DNA of 64,000 nucleotides. Origin: an uncultured Eggerthellaceae bacterium (GTDB lineage Bacteria > Actinomycetota > Coriobacteriia > Coriobacteriales > Eggerthellaceae). Numbering within the stretch: the first letter of the stretch is position 1; each line of letters begins with the position of its first letter. The stretch covers positions 1 to 64,000 of the forward strand of contig CALUHI010000012.1 of the NCBI GenBank assembly GCA_944320405.1. Direction: 5' to 3'. The position numbers were made by a program, and so were the translations under genes. Positions 62,875 through 64,000 of the stretch are shown here, piece after piece. The notes under the pieces are model-generated. The model did not search any database and had not been told where the DNA came from. It saw nothing but the letters and a program-made list of their open reading frames with translations.

Positions 62875-64000
62875 CTACTCTTCAGTTTCGTCGATGTCGG
62901 CTTCGGTCAGCGTGCCGTCGTTGGAATCAACCTCGCCAGCCTTGGCGCGCTTCTTCTTTCCGCGGTTCGAGATGGCGACGGCGGTCACACGATCCTTCTC
63001 GGCAACGTTCATCACGCGGACGCCCTGGGTGGAGCGGCCGAGCTCGGAGATGCCAGAGACCGGCGTGCGCACGACCACGCCTTCCTCGGACATGATCATG
63101 ATCTCGTCTTCCTCGAAGACGATCTTCATCGCCGCAAGCAGGCCCTTCTTCTCAGTCATCGTGATGGTGAACACGCCCTGACCGCCACGGTGATGCGTGG
63201 GGTACTCGCTCACGTTGGTGCGCTTGCCGTAGCCCTTTTCGGTGATGACGAACAAATCGGTTCCGGGGCTCGCAATCTCCATGCCCAGCACCTTCGCGAT
63301 GGGAGGCACGGTCATGCCGCGCACGCCCATGGTGTCGCGACCCATTGCGCGAACCTCGGCTTCATCCCACATGATGGCCTTGCCAGCAGACGACACCATA
63401 ATGACCTTCTCGCCCGGAGCAACGCGGCGAACGCTGATAAGCTCGTCGCCATCCTTCAGGTTGATGGCGATGAGGCCGTCGCGACGGGTGCGGTCGTACA
63501 GATCCATGGACGTCTTCTTCACCATGCCGTGCGACGTGGCGAACATGAGGTATTCGTCCTTCGGGAACTCCTTGGTGGCAATGACCGCTGAAATGCTTTC
63601 GCCCTTTTCAAGCGGCAGCAGGTTGACGATGGCGGTGCCGCGTGCATGGCGGCCAGCCTCGGGCAGCTCGTACACCTTCAGGCGATACACCTTGCCGCGC
63701 GTGCTGAAGAACAGCATGTAGGCATGAGTGGAAGCCACAAACAGGTGCTCAACGTAGTCGTTGTCCTTGAGGTTCACGCCCTGCATGCCCTTGCCTCCGC
63801 GCTTCTGCTGACGGTAGGTCGCAACGGGCAGGCGCTTCACATAGCCTGCCTTGGTCACCGTGACCACCATGTTCTCCTCAGCGATGAGGTCCTCGACGTC
63901 GAGGTCCTTCGCGGCCTCGGAAAGCAGGGTGCGGCGCGGGGTGTTGAACTTCTTCTTGATCTCAAGCAGCTCTTCCTTGATGATCTCGCGCACCAGCGCG
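62875..64000 (-). CDS. gyrA: DNA gyrase subunit A, C-terminal part (5' end outside window)
   Basis: The frame is open to the right edge; at least 372 C-terminal residues are present. They cover the end of the coiled coil (REIIKEELLEIKKKFNTPRRT) and the six-bladed DNA-wrapping beta-pinwheel, with GyrA box RQQKRGGKGMQG and blade motifs such as FATSHGMVKKTS, VSSAGKAIMWDEAEV, and EEGVVVRTPVSGISELGRSTQGV. The GyrA box distinguishes it from ParC. The tail is lysine-, then Asp/Glu-rich. Confidence 0.96.
   Translation of the reverse strand, partial: ALVREIIKEELLEIKKKFNTPRRTLLSEAAKDLDVEDLIAEENMVVTVTKAGYVKRLPVATYRQQKRGGKGMQGVNLKDNDYVEHLFVASTHAYMLFFSTRGKVYRLKVYELPEAGRHARGTAIVNLLPLEKGESISAVIATKEFPKDEYLMFATSHGMVKKTSMDLYDRTRRDGLIAINLKDGDELISVRRVAPGEKVIMVSSAGKAIMWDEAEVRAMGRDTMGVRGMTVPPIAKVLGMEIASPGTDLFVITEKGYGKRTNVSEYPTHHRGGQGVFTITMTEKKGLLAAMKIVFEEDEIMIMSEEGVVVRTPVSGISELGRSTQGVRVMNVAEKDRVTAVAISNRGKKKRAKAGEVDSNDGTLTEADIDETEE

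Overview
The window is a gene-dense, GC-rich chromosome segment. It most resembles an anaerobic Actinobacterium of the Coriobacteriia, probably Eggerthellaceae. The reasons are the menaquinone genes, an NRAMP-related magnesium transporter of the kind described from Eggerthella lenta, MurT/GatD peptidoglycan amidation, a DUF2510 membrane protein, indolepyruvate ferredoxin oxidoreductase, and tRNA genes with encoded CCA ends. This placement is inference from gene content; no rRNA is present. No CRISPR array, intact prophage or complete insertion sequence was seen.

Layout. 0-1.1 kb: rpmJ (cut) and infA, then tRNA-Gln and tRNA-Lys, with a 25-bp copy of the tRNA-Gln 3' end. 1.3-6.5 kb: two UspA proteins flanking an MFS transporter, an HD protein, a His-rich metal exporter and a DUF2510 protein. 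6.7-14.9 kb: a menaquinone cluster in two convergent arms, menB and a menE-menC fusion (+) against menF-menD-menH (-). 15-20.4 kb (-): an ACT protein, folE, exonuclease III, rlmH, an N-acetyltransferase and a fused murT-gatD. 20.5-25.4 kb: tRNA-Arg, a PRC/MgtE_N/CBS protein paired with the Mg-type NRAMP transporter, and a sodium:solute symporter. 25.8-27.7 kb: a kinase-like protein and a tyrosine phosphatase.

27.8-33.8 kb (-): iorA-iorB, then a Trp-specifier T-box leader, trpB2 and a phenylacetate-CoA-ligase-like gene. Together they suggest aromatic amino acid salvage or catabolism. 34-41.4 kb: purE, a metallo-hydrolase, a small alarmone synthetase, tRNA-Phe, a HemN-like radical SAM gene, purD and purA. 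41.5-48.3 kb (-): a YhaN/YhaO-like nuclease pair, dnaB, rplI, rpsR, ssb and rpsF. 49.4-55.5 kb: an ABC importer (Tat lipoprotein, two permeases, ATPase) operonic with a nucleoside hydrolase and divergent from a second kinase-like protein. 55.7-64 kb: two tRNA-Ser, a PrsA-like lipoprotein, typA, a J-domain protein, a CPBP protease, a TraX-like protein, tRNA-Ala and tRNA-Ile, a BFN nuclease and the 3' part of gyrA.

The least expected signal is in the intergenic DNA. A structured element of exactly 165 bp occurs four times, always just 3' of a minus-strand gene (menF, purE, tRNA-Phe, tRNA-Ser) and always in the same orientation. Its sequence changes are compensatory, so the base pairing is kept. 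A second, 33-bp hairpin family sits on or near stop codons. Both deserve genome-wide analysis.
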